Source: Dactylosporangium sp. AC04546 (GTDB taxonomy: Bacteria > Actinomycetota > Actinomycetes > Mycobacteriales > Micromonosporaceae). From it: a stretch of DNA of 64,000 nucleotides. The notes beneath the pieces are model-generated. The model ran no database searches, had not been told where the DNA came from, and saw only the letters and a program-made list of their open reading frames with translations. Made by a program: the position numbers and the translations under genes. The stretch covers positions 70,647-134,646 of the forward strand of contig NZ_JAHYSG010000021.1 in assembly GCF_022095675.1 (NCBI RefSeq). The letters are read 5' to 3'. Below, piece by piece: positions 33,820 through 42,196 of this stretch (its first letter is position 1; every line of letters begins with the position of its first letter).

Positions 33820-33845
33820 GCGGACGATCGTCCGTCTGACGGACG
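33820..33845. promoter_or_regulatory. IclR/PcaU-type composite operator, site E
   Basis: GCGGACGATCGTCCG, TCTGA, CGGAC, in the gap between the second amidohydrolase operon and the IclR gene. It is preceded by CCGTTTA, which extends the symmetry. A looser version with altered spacing is seen at 33662-33691. Confidence 0.8.
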
Positions 33846-33955
33846 GCTGTCATCACAATGTTCCGGGGACCACCCGATGTCAAGACTCGGGATCGAAACA
33901 ATTGCGCCGCGACGGCGGACTAGTGTTCGCTGTGCGGACCGACGAAGGGGAAGTG

Positions 33956-34792
33956 ATGGCGCAGCGTGGAGAAGGACCCGACTTCATCGAGGCCCTCGCG
34001 CGGGGACTGGACGTCATCCGGGCGTTCCACGCCGACCGGCCCCGCATGAGCCTGTCCGAGGTCGCGGCCGCCACCGGGCTGGCCCGCCCGACCGCGCGGC
34101 GCATCCTGCTGACCCTGGAGGAGCTCGGCTACGTGCGCACCACCGCCGGCGGGCACGAGCTCACGCCGCGGGTGCTCGAGCTGGGGATGGCCTACGTCGG
34201 GGCGCTGTCGCTGTGGGACATCGCCCGGCCGCACATGGAGACGCTGGTGGCCGCGACCCGGGAGTCGTCGTCGATCACCCAGCTCGACGGGTCCGACGTC
34301 GTCTACCTGGCCCGGGTGGCGGTACCGAAGATCATCGCGCTGCGGGTCGAGATCGGCACCCGGTTCCCGGCCGCCGTGACCTCGCAGGGCAAGGTGCTGC
34401 TCGCCGCGCTCCCGCCGGAGCGGCTCGACGAGGTGCTCGCGCTGCCCAGCCGCTCCGGGGTGCAGCCGTGGGTGCAGCACTCCCGGCCGGCGATCGACGC
34501 GATGCTGCGCGAGGTGAACGCGCGGGGCTGGGCCCTCGCCGACAACGAGCTCGCGCCCGGCATCCGGTCGGTGGCGGTGCCGATCCGCGACGGGCGCGGC
34601 GAGGTACGGGCGGCGATGAACGTGACCGTGAACTCCGCCGAGACCACCACCAAGACGCTGCTGGAGCAACACCTGCCGCACCTGCTGCGGGCGGCGAGCG
34701 CGATCAGCGCCGACTGGGCGCTGTGGCAGTCCCGCCCGCAGTTCGACCTTCCGCCCGCGGAGGTGTCACCCGCCGCCGTCGCGGGCGCGTGA
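33956..34792 (+). CDS. IclR-family regulator (PcaU/PcaR-like)
   Basis: 278 residues. The N-terminal winged helix (FIEALARGLDVIRAFHADRP; MSLSEVAAATGLARPTARRI) and the C-terminal effector domain (SSSITQLDGSDVVYLARV; VTSQGKVLLAALPPERLDEV) match the PcaR/PcaU/PobR branch, which senses aromatic-pathway intermediates. AAGGGG lies before ATG 33956; upstream codons to TTG 33902 are less likely. It is the only regulator in the 20-35 kb block and the natural reader of sites A-E. Convergent with the multicopper oxidase gene eight bases away. Confidence 0.9.
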   Translation: MAQRGEGPDFIEALARGLDVIRAFHADRPRMSLSEVAAATGLARPTARRILLTLEELGYVRTTAGGHELTPRVLELGMAYVGALSLWDIARPHMETLVAATRESSSITQLDGSDVVYLARVAVPKIIALRVEIGTRFPAAVTSQGKVLLAALPPERLDEVLALPSRSGVQPWVQHSRPAIDAMLREVNARGWALADNELAPGIRSVAVPIRDGRGEVRAAMNVTVNSAETTTKTLLEQHLPHLLRAASAISADWALWQSRPQFDLPPAEVSPAAVAGA

Positions 34793-34800
34793 CGCCTGGG

Positions 34801-36771
34801 TCATTCCGGATGGTTGACGGTGCCTGACCCGGTCAGGAACGGGCTGGTGACCCCGGTGTAGCCGAGGTGCAGGATCATTCCGTCGGCAGCGTGTTCCAGG
34901 TTGTGGCAGTGATCCATCCACAGGCCGGGGTTGTCGGCGCGGAACGCGACCCGGTAGGTCTCGCCCGGGCCGACGTCGAGGGTGTCGACCCACCACGGGC
35001 TGCCGGTGGTGGCGCGGCCGTCGCGGGACAGCACCAGCATGTGGTGGCCGTGCAGATGCATCGGGTGGTGCTGGCCGCTGCGGTTGACATAGGTGACCTC
35101 GACCAGGTCGCCGCCGGAGACCATGAGCATCGGCACGTCCGGGAACGAGGCGCCGTTCAGCGTGTACAGCACCGCCGGGCGGCCGTCGTAGAAGCCGAGC
35201 CGCTCGTCGACGCGCAGGGTGAAGCGCCGGTCGAAGCGGCTGCCCGCCCCGAACTCGGTCCCGGCCGGGGTGCCGTACCGGGCCGGGTCCAGCACCGCCG
35301 GCGCGGCACCCTGCTGGTCCGGGCCCGCGTCGCCGTGCGGGCTGTAGACGATGCCCGGCCCGTCCGCGCGCAGCGTCACCGGCCGGTCGGGCATGGTGAA
35401 CACGAGGTCGTAGCGAGAGCCGCCACCGGCGCGGATCCGCACCCCGGGCAGCACGCCCGGTTCGTGCACGTCGGTGCCGTCGATGGCCACGACGCGCACC
35501 GGGGCGCCGGTCAGGGTGAACATGGCCGGGTTGCCGTCGGTGTTGACCAGCCGCAGCCGCACCTGGCGCCCGGCCGGCACCGACCGCCGTTGCACGCCGG
35601 CGGCCAGCCCGAGGGTCGCCACGCCGTCCTCATTGCCCCAGGTGTGCCGCAGCACCGTGTCGGCGACGGCATCGTCCTGCACCGCAGCGTCGGCGGGCAG
35701 CACGACCAGGGCGCCGAACAGGCCGCGGCGGACCTGGACCGAGGACATCTCGTGCGAGTGGTACCAGTACGTGCCGAGCTGCCGGGCCCGGAACCGGTAC
35801 ACGAAGCTGGCCCCCGGCGCGACCGCGTCCTGGGTCACCCCGGCCACCCCGTCCATCGCGTTGGGCACGTCCACCCCGTGCCAGTGCACCGTCACCCCGA
35901 CCCCGGGCAGCCGGTTGACCAGCGTCACCTCCACGAGGTCGCCCTGCCGGACCACCAGCTGCGGGCCGGGCGCGACGCCGTTGAACGTCCACGCCGCCAC
36001 CCGCGCACCGGAGTCCAGCCGCACCGTGGTCTGCTGCGCCGTCAACGTGAACCGGCGCACCGCCGCATCCCCACCGGCTGCGGAAGCTGTGGTGTCCGCG
36101 CCGGTCAGATCGGTCACGCTGGCTCCGCCGTGGTGCTGATGCCCCGCCGCGCCGCCCCCGCCGGTGTCCACGGCACCGCCGGTCATGCTGCTGCGCGCCG
36201 GCAGGACACTCGCCGCGGACAGGCCGGCCGTCACCGCGGCGACCAGCGCCAGGCCAGCCGCTGCCCGCGCCGCGGTACGCCACCGACCGGCGGGCGCGGG
36301 TGTCTGACCGCGCTTGAGCCTCCGGTACGCCCATCCCATCGCCGCCACCCCGAGGACCGCGAGGCCAGCCACAACGGCGGCCCCCGCACCGGCCAGCTGC
36401 GCCACGGCCGCGACGAACACGGCACCGGCCGCGCCGGCCACCGCCGCTACGCGCGGCGCCTCGCCCGGCGCCTCGCCCGGCGGCTTTCGGGCCGGGCGCC
36501 ACCACACCAGGTACACCGTGGCCGCCACCACCAGCGCCGGCACCACGAACACGAGCCGCGGCCCGGCGAACTCCCACCCCCAGCGCAGCAGCAGCACCCC
36601 GGCAACCAGTCGCAGCGCGGCCCCGCCGAGCAGCAGCGCGAACGGCGCCGCCAACCACCGCGGCGCGGCCCCGGGGGACCGCAGGCGCGGCGCGACCCAC
36701 CCCGCCGCCACGGCCACGGGCAGCTGCAACAACGCGGTCACCAGGTCGATGTAGTGCACCCACAGAAACAC
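34801..36771 (-). CDS. membrane-anchored multicopper oxidase
   Basis: 656 residues from GTG 36771. Residues 1-195 hold five or six membrane segments, an unusual N-terminal addition. A His-rich linker (AAGHQHHGGASV) and the cupredoxin domains follow. All four copper motifs are present: HWHG, HSHE, HPMHLHGHH and HCHNLEHAADGM. It should oxidise metals or phenolic substrates at the outer face, reducing O2 to water. Its position next to the aromatic regulon is suggestive, but no shared operator is seen. Confidence 0.9.
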   Translation of the reverse strand: MFLWVHYIDLVTALLQLPVAVAAGWVAPRLRSPGAAPRWLAAPFALLLGGAALRLVAGVLLLRWGWEFAGPRLVFVVPALVVAATVYLVWWRPARKPPGEAPGEAPRVAAVAGAAGAVFVAAVAQLAGAGAAVVAGLAVLGVAAMGWAYRRLKRGQTPAPAGRWRTAARAAAGLALVAAVTAGLSAASVLPARSSMTGGAVDTGGGGAAGHQHHGGASVTDLTGADTTASAAGGDAAVRRFTLTAQQTTVRLDSGARVAAWTFNGVAPGPQLVVRQGDLVEVTLVNRLPGVGVTVHWHGVDVPNAMDGVAGVTQDAVAPGASFVYRFRARQLGTYWYHSHEMSSVQVRRGLFGALVVLPADAAVQDDAVADTVLRHTWGNEDGVATLGLAAGVQRRSVPAGRQVRLRLVNTDGNPAMFTLTGAPVRVVAIDGTDVHEPGVLPGVRIRAGGGSRYDLVFTMPDRPVTLRADGPGIVYSPHGDAGPDQQGAAPAVLDPARYGTPAGTEFGAGSRFDRRFTLRVDERLGFYDGRPAVLYTLNGASFPDVPMLMVSGGDLVEVTYVNRSGQHHPMHLHGHHMLVLSRDGRATTGSPWWVDTLDVGPGETYRVAFRADNPGLWMDHCHNLEHAADGMILHLGYTGVTSPFLTGSGTVNHPE

Positions 36772-36865
36772 GCCGTCGCCTCCACCCGGGTCACGCCGAC
36801 CATGCCCGCGGCACCGGCCGCCCTGGCCGGCGCCGACGCGCCGGGCCGGGTGGCGCTGCGGGCGT

Positions 36866-38440
36866 TCAGCAGCGGCTGATGGTGGAGTTGTTCAGCGTCA
36901 CCCCGGAGATCGTGAACCGGTCGGCGCACGGGTTCTCCACGATGCGGTTGTTCGTCAGCGTGAAGTTGCGCAGCGTGATGTCGGCGTTGCCGGGGAACTC
37001 GGTCCGCTCGGCCAGCCGCACCTCGCCGCCGCCGCTGATCGTGCCGCCGTTCGTGGCGATGCTGACGTTGTAGCAGTTCTCGATCAGGATCGCGTTGTTG
37101 CCGGTGTTGGCGATGTCGACCCGGTCGACCACGGCGCCGCCGCTCTCCGAGACGCAGAAGATGCCCCGGCCGCCGCCGCGCGCCTTCACCGTGCCGACGC
37201 GGATGTTCGTGCCGTACGAGGTGCCGATCCGGCCGTTGCGGTTGGCCATCCGGAAGGCCGCGTACCCCGTGCCCGTGCCGGCGTTCTCGGCGTCGACCGT
37301 GCCGACCGTCGCGTTGACGGTCTGGTTGAGCAGCAGGCCCGACTCGCCGACGTTGCGCGCGGTCACCGTGCCGATCGTGATGCCGTCGACGCCGTAGGTC
37401 TCCACCGCGTGCGAGCTCGCCCCGGAGACGTAGACGGTGTCGATGCGCACGTTGCGCGTCCACTGGCTGGTGTCGCCGCGGTTGTCGATCCGCACGCCCA
37501 GGCCGGAGGAGAGCCGCATGTCGATCTGGCCGAGCACCACGTTGGTCACGTTGCGCATGAAGATGCCGTACAGCGGGGCGCCGGTGAGGTTGAGGTGCTG
37601 CACCTCGACGTCGGTCGTGCCGCGCGAGTAGATCGGCGCCTGGTCGCCGGTGCCCGACCCGGTCACGTTGATGGTGCCGCAGACATCGATGGTCGTGTAG
37701 CTCGGCAGCGAGATGCGCGAGCCGGCGCTCATCGAGCCGGAGCCGCGCACGACCACCCGCTGCTTCGACGTGCGGCCCGCGGACAGGCTGTTGACCGCGG
37801 CCTGCGCGGCGGCCCGCAGGTCGGTGCCGGTGTACACGGTCGTGCCGCCGTTGCGGGCGGTCCAGGTGCTGCCGCTGAGCACCGCCTCGGCGTTGAACGA
37901 CCCGCTGCCGCAGCCGGTGCTGCCGCCGGTGACCGGGACGAGCTGCCACTGCTGGTTGTAGCCGTCGGCGTCGGTGTACTGCGAGATGCGCCCGCCGTCG
38001 GCGGTCGACCACTCCCACACGTCGAGCGCCTTGCCGCTGTGCCGGTTGAGCAGCCGCACGTAGCCGCCGGCCGAGTCCTTCAGGGTGAACTGCTGGCGGT
38101 TGTTGCCGCTCACCGCGGTCTGCTGGTAGAGGTTCGCGCCGTCGGCCGCGTTGGCGATCTCGAGCACCTTGCCGCTGTGCCGCGACCGGATCTGGTAGTA
38201 GCCGTTGTCGGTCGGCACGAACTGCCACTGCTGCACGGCCAGGTCGTTGCGGGTGTACTGGTTGACCGGCGCGCCGTCGGCGGTGGACCACTCCCACAGG
38301 TCCATCGCCTTGCCGCTGTGCCGGTTCACCAGCACGTACCAGGCGGACGGGTCGACCGTCGCCGCCTCGGCGGCCGGCAGCCAGACGGCGCCCACCAGCG
38401 CGGTGACGGCCGCGGCGATGAGCAGGGCGATGCGTTTCAT
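36866..38440 (-). CDS. secreted CBM13 plus right-handed beta-helix protein (pectate-lyase-like fold)
   Basis: 524 residues. Signal peptide MKRIALLIAAAVTALVGAVW. Ricin-type CBM13 at about 30-165 with repeats SGKAMDLWEWSTADG, SGKVLEIANAADG, SGKALDVWEWSTADG. A Cys/Ser linker leads to a parallel beta-helix of about 330 residues with short Val/Ile/Asn turns (DVEVQHLNLTGAPLYGIFMR). It probably binds and cleaves a plant or fungal polysaccharide, perhaps pectic. The catalytic residues are not identifiable by eye. Confidence 0.85.
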   Translation of the reverse strand: MKRIALLIAAAVTALVGAVWLPAAEAATVDPSAWYVLVNRHSGKAMDLWEWSTADGAPVNQYTRNDLAVQQWQFVPTDNGYYQIRSRHSGKVLEIANAADGANLYQQTAVSGNNRQQFTLKDSAGGYVRLLNRHSGKALDVWEWSTADGGRISQYTDADGYNQQWQLVPVTGGSTGCGSGSFNAEAVLSGSTWTARNGGTTVYTGTDLRAAAQAAVNSLSAGRTSKQRVVVRGSGSMSAGSRISLPSYTTIDVCGTINVTGSGTGDQAPIYSRGTTDVEVQHLNLTGAPLYGIFMRNVTNVVLGQIDMRLSSGLGVRIDNRGDTSQWTRNVRIDTVYVSGASSHAVETYGVDGITIGTVTARNVGESGLLLNQTVNATVGTVDAENAGTGTGYAAFRMANRNGRIGTSYGTNIRVGTVKARGGGRGIFCVSESGGAVVDRVDIANTGNNAILIENCYNVSIATNGGTISGGGEVRLAERTEFPGNADITLRNFTLTNNRIVENPCADRFTISGVTLNNSTISRC

Positions 38441-38460
38441 GCGTGCACGCTCCTGTCTGA

Positions 38461-38474
38461 GGAAAGGGCTTTCC
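38461..38474. promoter_or_regulatory. palindrome GGAAAGGGCTTTCC, operator candidate
   Basis: GGAAAG and CTTTCC arms around a GG, 20 bp upstream of the beta-helix gene start. LacI-type layout; regulator unknown. Confidence 0.5.
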
Positions 38475-38527
38475 CAGGTGTCGTTCGGGGGAAGCTATCG
38501 GAGCGCATCGATGTCAGTCAACCGTCG

Positions 38528-38540
38528 CTGAAACTTTCAG
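38528..38540. promoter_or_regulatory. palindrome CTGAAACTTTCAG, operator candidate
   Basis: Perfect 13-bp dyad (CTGAAA-C-TTTCAG) in the divergent promoter region between the beta-helix and GH43-AbfB genes. Confidence 0.6.
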
Positions 38541-38641
38541 GCACCCTTGACAGTCCGCATGTGAGCGATAACACTCGTGACCCACGCCGGTCTCCGCCAA
38601 TCGATCGCCGTCCCGCCCAGCTCCATTCCCGCTGCGCATCT

Positions 38642-38655
38642 TGTGAACGTTCACA
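38642..38655. promoter_or_regulatory. palindrome TGTGAACGTTCACA, LacI-type operator
   Basis: Perfect 14-bp dyad with a central CG, close to the lac-type consensus, 25 bp before ATG 38681 of the GH43-AbfB gene. Confidence 0.7.
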
Positions 38656-38680
38656 CCATCGCCTTGCTGGAAGGGCCACC

Positions 38681-40120
38681 ATGGATCGCCGAAGCTTTCT
38701 CGCCGCGTCCGCCTCCGCGGTGGGCGCCGGCCTGCTCGTCGCGCCCGGCCGCGCCGCCGCCGCGCCCGGTGACACCCCGGCGCGGTACACGAACTCGCTC
38801 ATCGCCCAGCGCGCCGACCCGCACATCACCAAGCACACCGACGGCTACTACTACTTCACCGCCACCGCCCCGGAGTACGACCGCATCATCCTGCGCCGGG
38901 CCACCACCATCCAGGGCCTGGCCTCCGCGGCGGAGACGGTGATCTGGCGCAAGCACGGCAGCGGCGACATGGGCGCCCACATCTGGGCCCCGGAGCTGCA
39001 CTTCATCAACGGCCGCTGGTACATCTACTTCGCCGCCGGCTCCACCAGCGACGTCTGGAAGATCCGCCCGTACGTGCTGGAGAACACCAGCGCCAACCCG
39101 CTCACCGGCACGTGGACCGAGCGGGGCCGCATCGCGCTGCCGCTGGACACGTTCTCCCTGGACGCGACGACGTTCGTGGTGGGCGGCACGCGGTACCTCT
39201 GCTGGGCCCAGAACGACCCCGCGGTCGGCACCGGCACCAACCTGTACCTCGCCGCGATGTCCAACCCGTACACGATCACGGGAACGGTGGCCCGGATCAG
39301 CGTCCCGACCTACTCGTGGGAGACGATCGGGCACCGGGTCAACGAGGGCCCGGCGGTCATCCAGCGCAACGGCAAGGTGTTCCTGGCCTTCTCGGCGAGC
39401 GCCACCGACAGCAACTACTGCATGGGCCTGCTGACGGCGTCGTCGTCGGCCAACCTCCTGAGCGCCTCGTCGTGGGCCAAGACGTCGACCCCGGTCTTCG
39501 CCACGAACGCGGCCACGAGCCAGTACGGCCCGGGCCACAACTGCTTCACGGTCTCCGAGGACGGCCGCAGCGACATCCTCGTGTACCACGACCGCTCCTA
39601 CCGCGACATCAGCGGCGACCCGCTCAACGACCCGAACCGCCGCACCCGGGTCCAGAAGCTCTACTGGAGGTCCGACGGCACGCCCGACTTCGGCATCCCG
39701 GTCCCGGACGGCGCGACCCCGGTCCGCCTGCGCTCGAACAACTTCCCGGACCGCTTCGTGCGCCACTGGGAGTACCGCGCCCGCATCGAGGCCAACGTCG
39801 CCCCGCTGGCCGACTCGCAGTTCCGCATCGTCACGGGCCTGACGGGCAGCGGCACGGTCTCGCTGGAGTCGACCAACTTCCCCGGCTACTACCTGCGCCA
39901 CCGCAACAACGAGGCCTGGGTGGACCGCAACGACGGCACGACGCTGTTCCGCTCGGACGCGACCTTCTACCAGCGCGCGGGCCTGGCCGACAGCACGGGC
40001 GCGTCGTTCGAGACGTACGCGACGGCCGGCCGCTACCTGCGCCACTACAACTACCTGCTGGTGACCCAGCCGGTGAGCACCACGACCGACCGCGCCGACG
40101 CGACGTTCCACCTGGAGTGA
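38681..40120 (+). CDS. secreted GH43 arabinofuranosidase with AbfB (CBM42) domain
   Basis: 479 residues. Tat-type signal (MDRRSFLAASASAVGAGLLV). Five-bladed GH43 domain about 40-335 with general base Asp in RADPHITKHTDGYYYF, the pKa-modulating Asp in TFSLDATTF and acid Glu in RVNEGPAVIQRNGKVF. AbfB beta-trefoil about 345-479 (VRLRSNNFPDRFVRHW; ESTNFPGYYLRHRNNEAWVD; GRYLRHYNYLL). It should release arabinose from arabinoxylan or arabinan outside the cell. GGAAGG precedes ATG 38681. Divergent from the beta-helix protein. Confidence 0.9.
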   Translation: MDRRSFLAASASAVGAGLLVAPGRAAAAPGDTPARYTNSLIAQRADPHITKHTDGYYYFTATAPEYDRIILRRATTIQGLASAAETVIWRKHGSGDMGAHIWAPELHFINGRWYIYFAAGSTSDVWKIRPYVLENTSANPLTGTWTERGRIALPLDTFSLDATTFVVGGTRYLCWAQNDPAVGTGTNLYLAAMSNPYTITGTVARISVPTYSWETIGHRVNEGPAVIQRNGKVFLAFSASATDSNYCMGLLTASSSANLLSASSWAKTSTPVFATNAATSQYGPGHNCFTVSEDGRSDILVYHDRSYRDISGDPLNDPNRRTRVQKLYWRSDGTPDFGIPVPDGATPVRLRSNNFPDRFVRHWEYRARIEANVAPLADSQFRIVTGLTGSGTVSLESTNFPGYYLRHRNNEAWVDRNDGTTLFRSDATFYQRAGLADSTGASFETYATAGRYLRHYNYLLVTQPVSTTTDRADATFHLE

Positions 40121-40129
40121 CGCGAGACT

Positions 40130-40168
40130 CCGGGGCCGGGCCCGCCCGCCAGCCCGGCCCGGCCCCGG
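40130..40168. terminator. GC hairpin terminator
   Basis: CCGGGGCCGGGC and its complement GCCCGGCCCCGG form a 12-bp stem nine bases after the GH43 stop. The Nudix gene converges on it. Confidence 0.65.
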
Positions 40169-40188
40169 TCCTCCGTTCGCGCGGCCCG

Positions 40189-40731
40189 TCAGGTGGTGTG
40201 GAGCAGGTGGGCGACCCGGTTGATGGTCTCGCGGAGGTTGGGCTCGGTCGTCGCCTCCAGGGCCTCCGCCACCGTGAGCCAGCGCAGCGGCGCGTCCGGC
40301 TGCTCCGGGCGGGCGGCGTCCGGGGTCGCGGTGGCGAGGACGAAGCGGACGTCGGCGTGCTCGTGGGCCGGCTCGTCGCCCTTGGCGTTCACCGGGACGA
40401 TGACGACGTGGACGACGGCGCCGGACGGCCACGGTGCCAGGTCGGGCAGGCCCGTCTCCTCGGCGCCCTCGCGCAGGGCCACCGCCACCGGGTCGGTCTC
40501 GCCCGGGTCGCCGTGGCCGCCGACCTGCAGCCAGGCCCGCTGGCGCTCGTGCCAGCGCAGCAGGATCCGGGCCGTCGGCGGGTGGACGATCAGCGCCGAC
40601 GCCGTGACGTGCAGCGGGATCGCGCGGGTCCACGGGTCGTCGGTGGCGGCCAGCAGGGACCGGACCCGGTCGAGGTCGGCGGCCTCGGCCGGATCGGCAG
40701 CCTGATACGAGGTCAGCAGGTCGGCAAGCAC
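40189..40731 (-). CDS. Nudix hydrolase
   Basis: 180 residues. The Nudix box is readable as GGHGDPGETDPVAVALREGAEETGL split as G-x5-E-x7-REGAEE-x2, with the usual REUXEE variant REGAEE. N-terminal helices 1-40, then the beta-grasp core (HVTASALIVHPPTARILLRW). It should cleave a nucleoside-diphosphate-linked compound; the substrate is unknown. It lies ten bases after the start-distal end of the terpene operon, on the same strand, and might be co-transcribed. Confidence 0.88.
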   Translation of the reverse strand: MLADLLTSYQAADPAEAADLDRVRSLLAATDDPWTRAIPLHVTASALIVHPPTARILLRWHERQRAWLQVGGHGDPGETDPVAVALREGAEETGLPDLAPWPSGAVVHVVIVPVNAKGDEPAHEHADVRFVLATATPDAARPEQPDAPLRWLTVAEALEATTEPNLRETINRVAHLLHTT

Positions 40732-40741
40732 GACCAGCAGA

Positions 40742-42196
40742 CTAGACCCTGTTGCGGAGCATCAGCTGGCGTGCCGACAGGACCGCGGCCCGGACGATCG
40801 CGTGCGGGGCGTAGAGGTCCTTGTCGTGCCACAGCGGCGGGTCGGTCTGGCGGCGCTCGGCGAGGTAGCGTTCGGTCGCGCCCAGGCCCGGCCAGCCGCC
40901 CGCACCCGGCGCGAGCAGCACGTGCACGGCGTACGCGGTCTCCTCGGCGGTGCCGCCCCAGCGGCCCCACGAGCCGTCGTGGCGGCGGGTCCCGGCGACC
41001 CATTCCGCGGCCCGGGCGATCGCCGCGGTGACCTCAGGGCCCCGGCCGAACCGGGCCAGTGCCAGCACGCAGCAGGCGGTGGCGTAGTACGGCGAGCTGT
41101 GCCAGCGGTCGTGCCAGGAGCCGTCGGCCTGCTGCTGCGAGCACAGCCATCCGGCCAGCCGGTCGACGACGTCGCGCCGCCCGGCGACGCCGAAGGCGTC
41201 CAGGACGTGGGCGTTCGTGGTGACCGACGAGCCGTCCTCGCCGGGCCAGGTGCAGAAGCTGTCGCCGATGTCGTACGCCTGGAGCACGTCCGGGTCCACG
41301 GGATGCCCGAGCTCACCGAGCGCGAACAGCACGACCGCCGTCGTGTCGGCGTCGGCCGGCAGGCCGGGGCCGGCGGCGGTGCCGGAGGGGCCCCAGTCCG
41401 CGGTGAGGCTGGCGACGATCCCCGTCGGCGCGCTGAACGCGACGCCCGCCCGGGCCAGCCCGCCGAGCACCCAGGCCCGCTCGAAGACGGTGATCGGGGT
41501 GGCGCAGGGCACCGGGCCGCCGTGGCGGCGTGCGGCGGCGCCGAGGTACGAGATGGCCGCCGAGGGGCGTGGACCCCCGAGCCAGGCGGCGGTCGCGGCC
41601 GGCGAGGCACCCACGGCGCCGGGCCCGACCAGCCGCACCCCGGGCGCGTCACGCGCCCCGTCGCCGAGGACCTCCAGGGCATGCAGGAGCTTCTCCGGTA
41701 CCGCGGCGCCGCTGCGGAAGTACTGCCGCACCCCGGCCAGCCGGCGGCCGTCGATGCCCGCCGGCAGCGGCAGCGCCTCGCCGGTGCGCTCGTTGATGCG
41801 CTCGACGAGCGCCGGCACGATGAGGTCGGCGGCCGGAGTGTCCGGGATGGACGCCGCCGCCGGCAGCAGGCGGCGCAGGAACGCGAGCCCGCGCTCCGCC
41901 GCCGGGCGCGGGCCGGCCGCCAGCAGCGCCTCGGTCGCGCTGAGCGTCGGCACCACCGCGTACCCGCCGGGCGGCCCCCAGCCCCCGTCGGGCCGCTGCG
42001 CGCAGAGCAGGTATCGCACCCGCTCGGCCTGGCCCGGCACCCACGGCGCCAGGCTGACCACGCGGGCGGTCTCGTAGACCGAGGGCGACACCTGCCCCCA
42101 GGGCTCCCGGGCCAGGCCTTCGACGAGGTCGTGCACCTCGTGGGCCAGCCCCGGCGCGACGAGGTGCTCGGCCGGCAGGATCTCGTCGATGCTCAC
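40742..42196 (-). CDS. class II diterpene-cyclase-like protein (DxDTT type)
   Basis: 484 residues of the squalene-hopene/oxidosqualene alpha-helical repeat fold, with QW-like repeats (AQRPDGGWGPPGG; QQADGSWHDRW; RHDGSWGRWGG). The acid motif appears as PADADTTAVVLF, a DxDTT form of the class II DxDD signature seen in some bacterial bicyclic diterpene cyclases. It should protonate and cyclise geranylgeranyl diphosphate while keeping the diphosphate. GTG 42196 overlaps the partner gene's TGA as GTGA. No GGPP synthase is in the window. Confidence 0.82.
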   Translation of the reverse strand: MSIDEILPAEHLVAPGLAHEVHDLVEGLAREPWGQVSPSVYETARVVSLAPWVPGQAERVRYLLCAQRPDGGWGPPGGYAVVPTLSATEALLAAGPRPAAERGLAFLRRLLPAAASIPDTPAADLIVPALVERINERTGEALPLPAGIDGRRLAGVRQYFRSGAAVPEKLLHALEVLGDGARDAPGVRLVGPGAVGASPAATAAWLGGPRPSAAISYLGAAARRHGGPVPCATPITVFERAWVLGGLARAGVAFSAPTGIVASLTADWGPSGTAAGPGLPADADTTAVVLFALGELGHPVDPDVLQAYDIGDSFCTWPGEDGSSVTTNAHVLDAFGVAGRRDVVDRLAGWLCSQQQADGSWHDRWHSSPYYATACCVLALARFGRGPEVTAAIARAAEWVAGTRRHDGSWGRWGGTAEETAYAVHVLLAPGAGGWPGLGATERYLAERRQTDPPLWHDKDLYAPHAIVRAAVLSARQLMLRNRV

